NCBI GenBank assembly: GCA_028822985.1
Contig: JAPKCK010000003.1
Coordinates: 58,046 to 122,045, forward strand
Source of the DNA: Aquiluna sp.
GTDB taxonomy: Bacteria; Actinomycetota; Actinomycetes; Actinomycetales; Microbacteriaceae
DNA: 64,000 nt
Reading direction: 5' to 3'
Positions 62,835 to 64,000 of the stretch are shown here, piece after piece. Position numbers and translations under genes: made by a program. A model generated the notes under the pieces. That model searched no databases. It saw only the letters and a program-made list of their open reading frames with translations, and was not told the DNA's origin. Each line of letters begins with the position of its first letter. Position 1 is the stretch's first letter.

Positions 62835-64000
62835 CTAGATGCCGAGATTGGCTTCGAAATTGCCAGCCTCAAGCCTCGACTTGACCTGCATTAGGTAGCG
62901 CGACGCGTCAGCTCCGTCGATGATCCTGTGGTCATAGCTCAGGGCCAAGAAGACCATTGAGCGTATGCCAATAGCATCATTGCCGTCAGCATCTTTGATC
63001 ACCGCTGCACGCTTTGTTACGACGCCGGTGCCCAAGATAGCTGACTGGGGCAAGAAAACAACCGGTGTGTCAAACAGTGCTCCGCGGCTACCAGTATTTG
63101 TCAATGTGAAGGTTCCGCCGGAGAGTTCGTCTGGTGTGAGCTTGTTGGTTCTCGTGCGCTCGGCCATGTCCGCAATCACCTTCGCCATTGTGGCGATCGA
63201 CATGGTAGCTGCGTCCTTTATCACCGGCGTTAGAAGTCCTCTTTCGGTGTCGACAGCAAATGCGATGTGGTCCGAACCGTGATACACAATGTTGGTATCT
63301 TCGACGGTCGCATTAATTATTGGGTTAGCCGCTAGCGCCTCGGCAGCCGCAAGAGTGAAGAACGGCATAAAGGAAAGCTTTGTCCCGGCCTTCTGAGTGA
63401 AGTCAGCCTGGACACGTTGTCTCATTTCAGCGATTTTAGTAACGTCAACTTCAACCACGGATGTCAGTTGAGCGCTCTGCTGCATCGAGGCGACTGCACG
63501 CTCGGAAAGTACTTTCCTGAGTCGCGACATAGGTACTGTAGTTCCCCTAAGCGGTGATGCCTCGGCCATCGAGTGAGCAGCAGCGGGCGCGGCCTTTGGA
63601 GTTGGCGCAGTTAGGTCTTCTTTCCTGATTCGACCGCCCACGCCGGAACCCTTAATGGTTCTAAGGTCAATTCCCAGCTCTGATGCAAGCTTCCGGACGA
63701 TTGGAGTGACGTAATTTGGGTCGCTGGAAGCATCTTCCGTTCCAGTTCCCGCGTACGGAGACACCGGGGCAACAGGCGCAGCAGCTACCGGCGCAGCAGG
63801 TGCAGCAGGAGCAACAGGCGCAGCAGCTACCGGAGCAACAGGTGCAGCAGGGGCAACAGGTGCAGCCACCGGAGCAACAGGCGCGGCAGCAACAGGTGCA
63901 GCAGCTACCGGAGCAACTGGAGCAACTGGAGCAACTGGAGCAACTGGAGCAACTGGAGCAACTGGAGCGGCGGGCGCCGCAACCTCAGGGGCTGAAGGGG
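62835..64000 (-). CDS. 2-oxo acid dehydrogenase E2 (dihydrolipoamide acyltransferase); 5' end outside window
   Basis: E3-binding motif VTPIVRKLASELGIDLRTIKGSGVGGRIRKEDL; catalytic LALSYDHRIIDGADASRYL; Ala/Pro/Val linker continues in-frame to 64000. Confidence 0.93.
   Translation of the reverse strand, partial: PSAPEVAAPAAPVAPVAPVAPVAPVAPVAPVAAAPVAAAPVAPVAAPVAPAAPVAPVAAAPVAPAAPAAPVAAAPVAPVSPYAGTGTEDASSDPNYVTPIVRKLASELGIDLRTIKGSGVGGRIRKEDLTAPTPKAAPAAAHSMAEASPLRGTTVPMSRLRKVLSERAVASMQQSAQLTSVVEVDVTKIAEMRQRVQADFTQKAGTKLSFMPFFTLAAAEALAANPIINATVEDTNIVYHGSDHIAFAVDTERGLLTPVIKDAATMSIATMAKVIADMAERTRTNKLTPDELSGGTFTLTNTGSRGALFDTPVVFLPQSAILGTGVVTKRAAVIKDADGNDAIGIRSMVFLALSYDHRIIDGADASRYLMQVKSRLEAGNFEANLGI
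63910..63963. repeat. 9-bp tandem repeat (GGAGCAACT x6) in the E2 linker
   Basis: Six perfect head-to-tail copies, encoding (A-P-V)n on the minus strand. Confidence 0.9.

Noticed and set aside
63760-64000. Repetitive GCAGCAACAGG/GGAGCAACT tract as a CRISPR array or intergenic satellite
   Set aside because: Continuously in frame as the Ala/Pro linker of E2; no spacer structure.

Overview
The window is a dense, low-mobility stretch of actinobacterial chromosome. Gene order and protein families suggest a streamlined Microbacteriaceae-like genome. About 60 protein-coding genes are recognisable and mostly housekeeping: comEA(3' end)-comEC-holA, rpsT, lepA-hemW-hrcA-dnaJ-rsmE-HIT-phoH-ybeY-corC-era, leuA, recO-uppS, glyS-dusB-dgt-dnaG, azlCD, def, a glycosyltransferase, a fadD-like/BASS pair, and a four-gene type III PKS cluster. 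These are followed by a BHMT/MmuM-like methyltransferase with an Aap-type amino-acid ABC transporter, tdk, fabF-acpP-fabH-fabD-fasR-aceE, a peroxiredoxin, Nif3/zinc-ribbon/RNase H genes, ppgK, map, panB, nadE, glnA-glnE-glnA, lipA-lipB, and the start of an E2 acyltransferase gene. RNA genes are tRNA-Asn(GTT), tRNA-Met(CAT), tRNA-Val(TAC) and RNase P RNA. I saw no CRISPR array, transposase, prophage or integrase. The strongest leads are: (1) a compact type III PKS / ICMT / FAD oxidoreductase / UbiA operon whose product cannot be read from sequence; (2) a leucine-codon leader peptide with a perfect 10-bp hairpin before leuA, apparently leaderless; (3) a CIRCE operator enclosing a five-codon mini-ORF whose stop overlaps the hrcA start; (4) a palindrome lying between the divergent aceE and peroxiredoxin promoters; (5) a recurrent -10/6-nt/ATG geometry suggesting widespread leaderless transcription; and (6) a structured leader before the fadD/BASS operon. 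All functional claims rest on motif recognition by eye; no database search was run.
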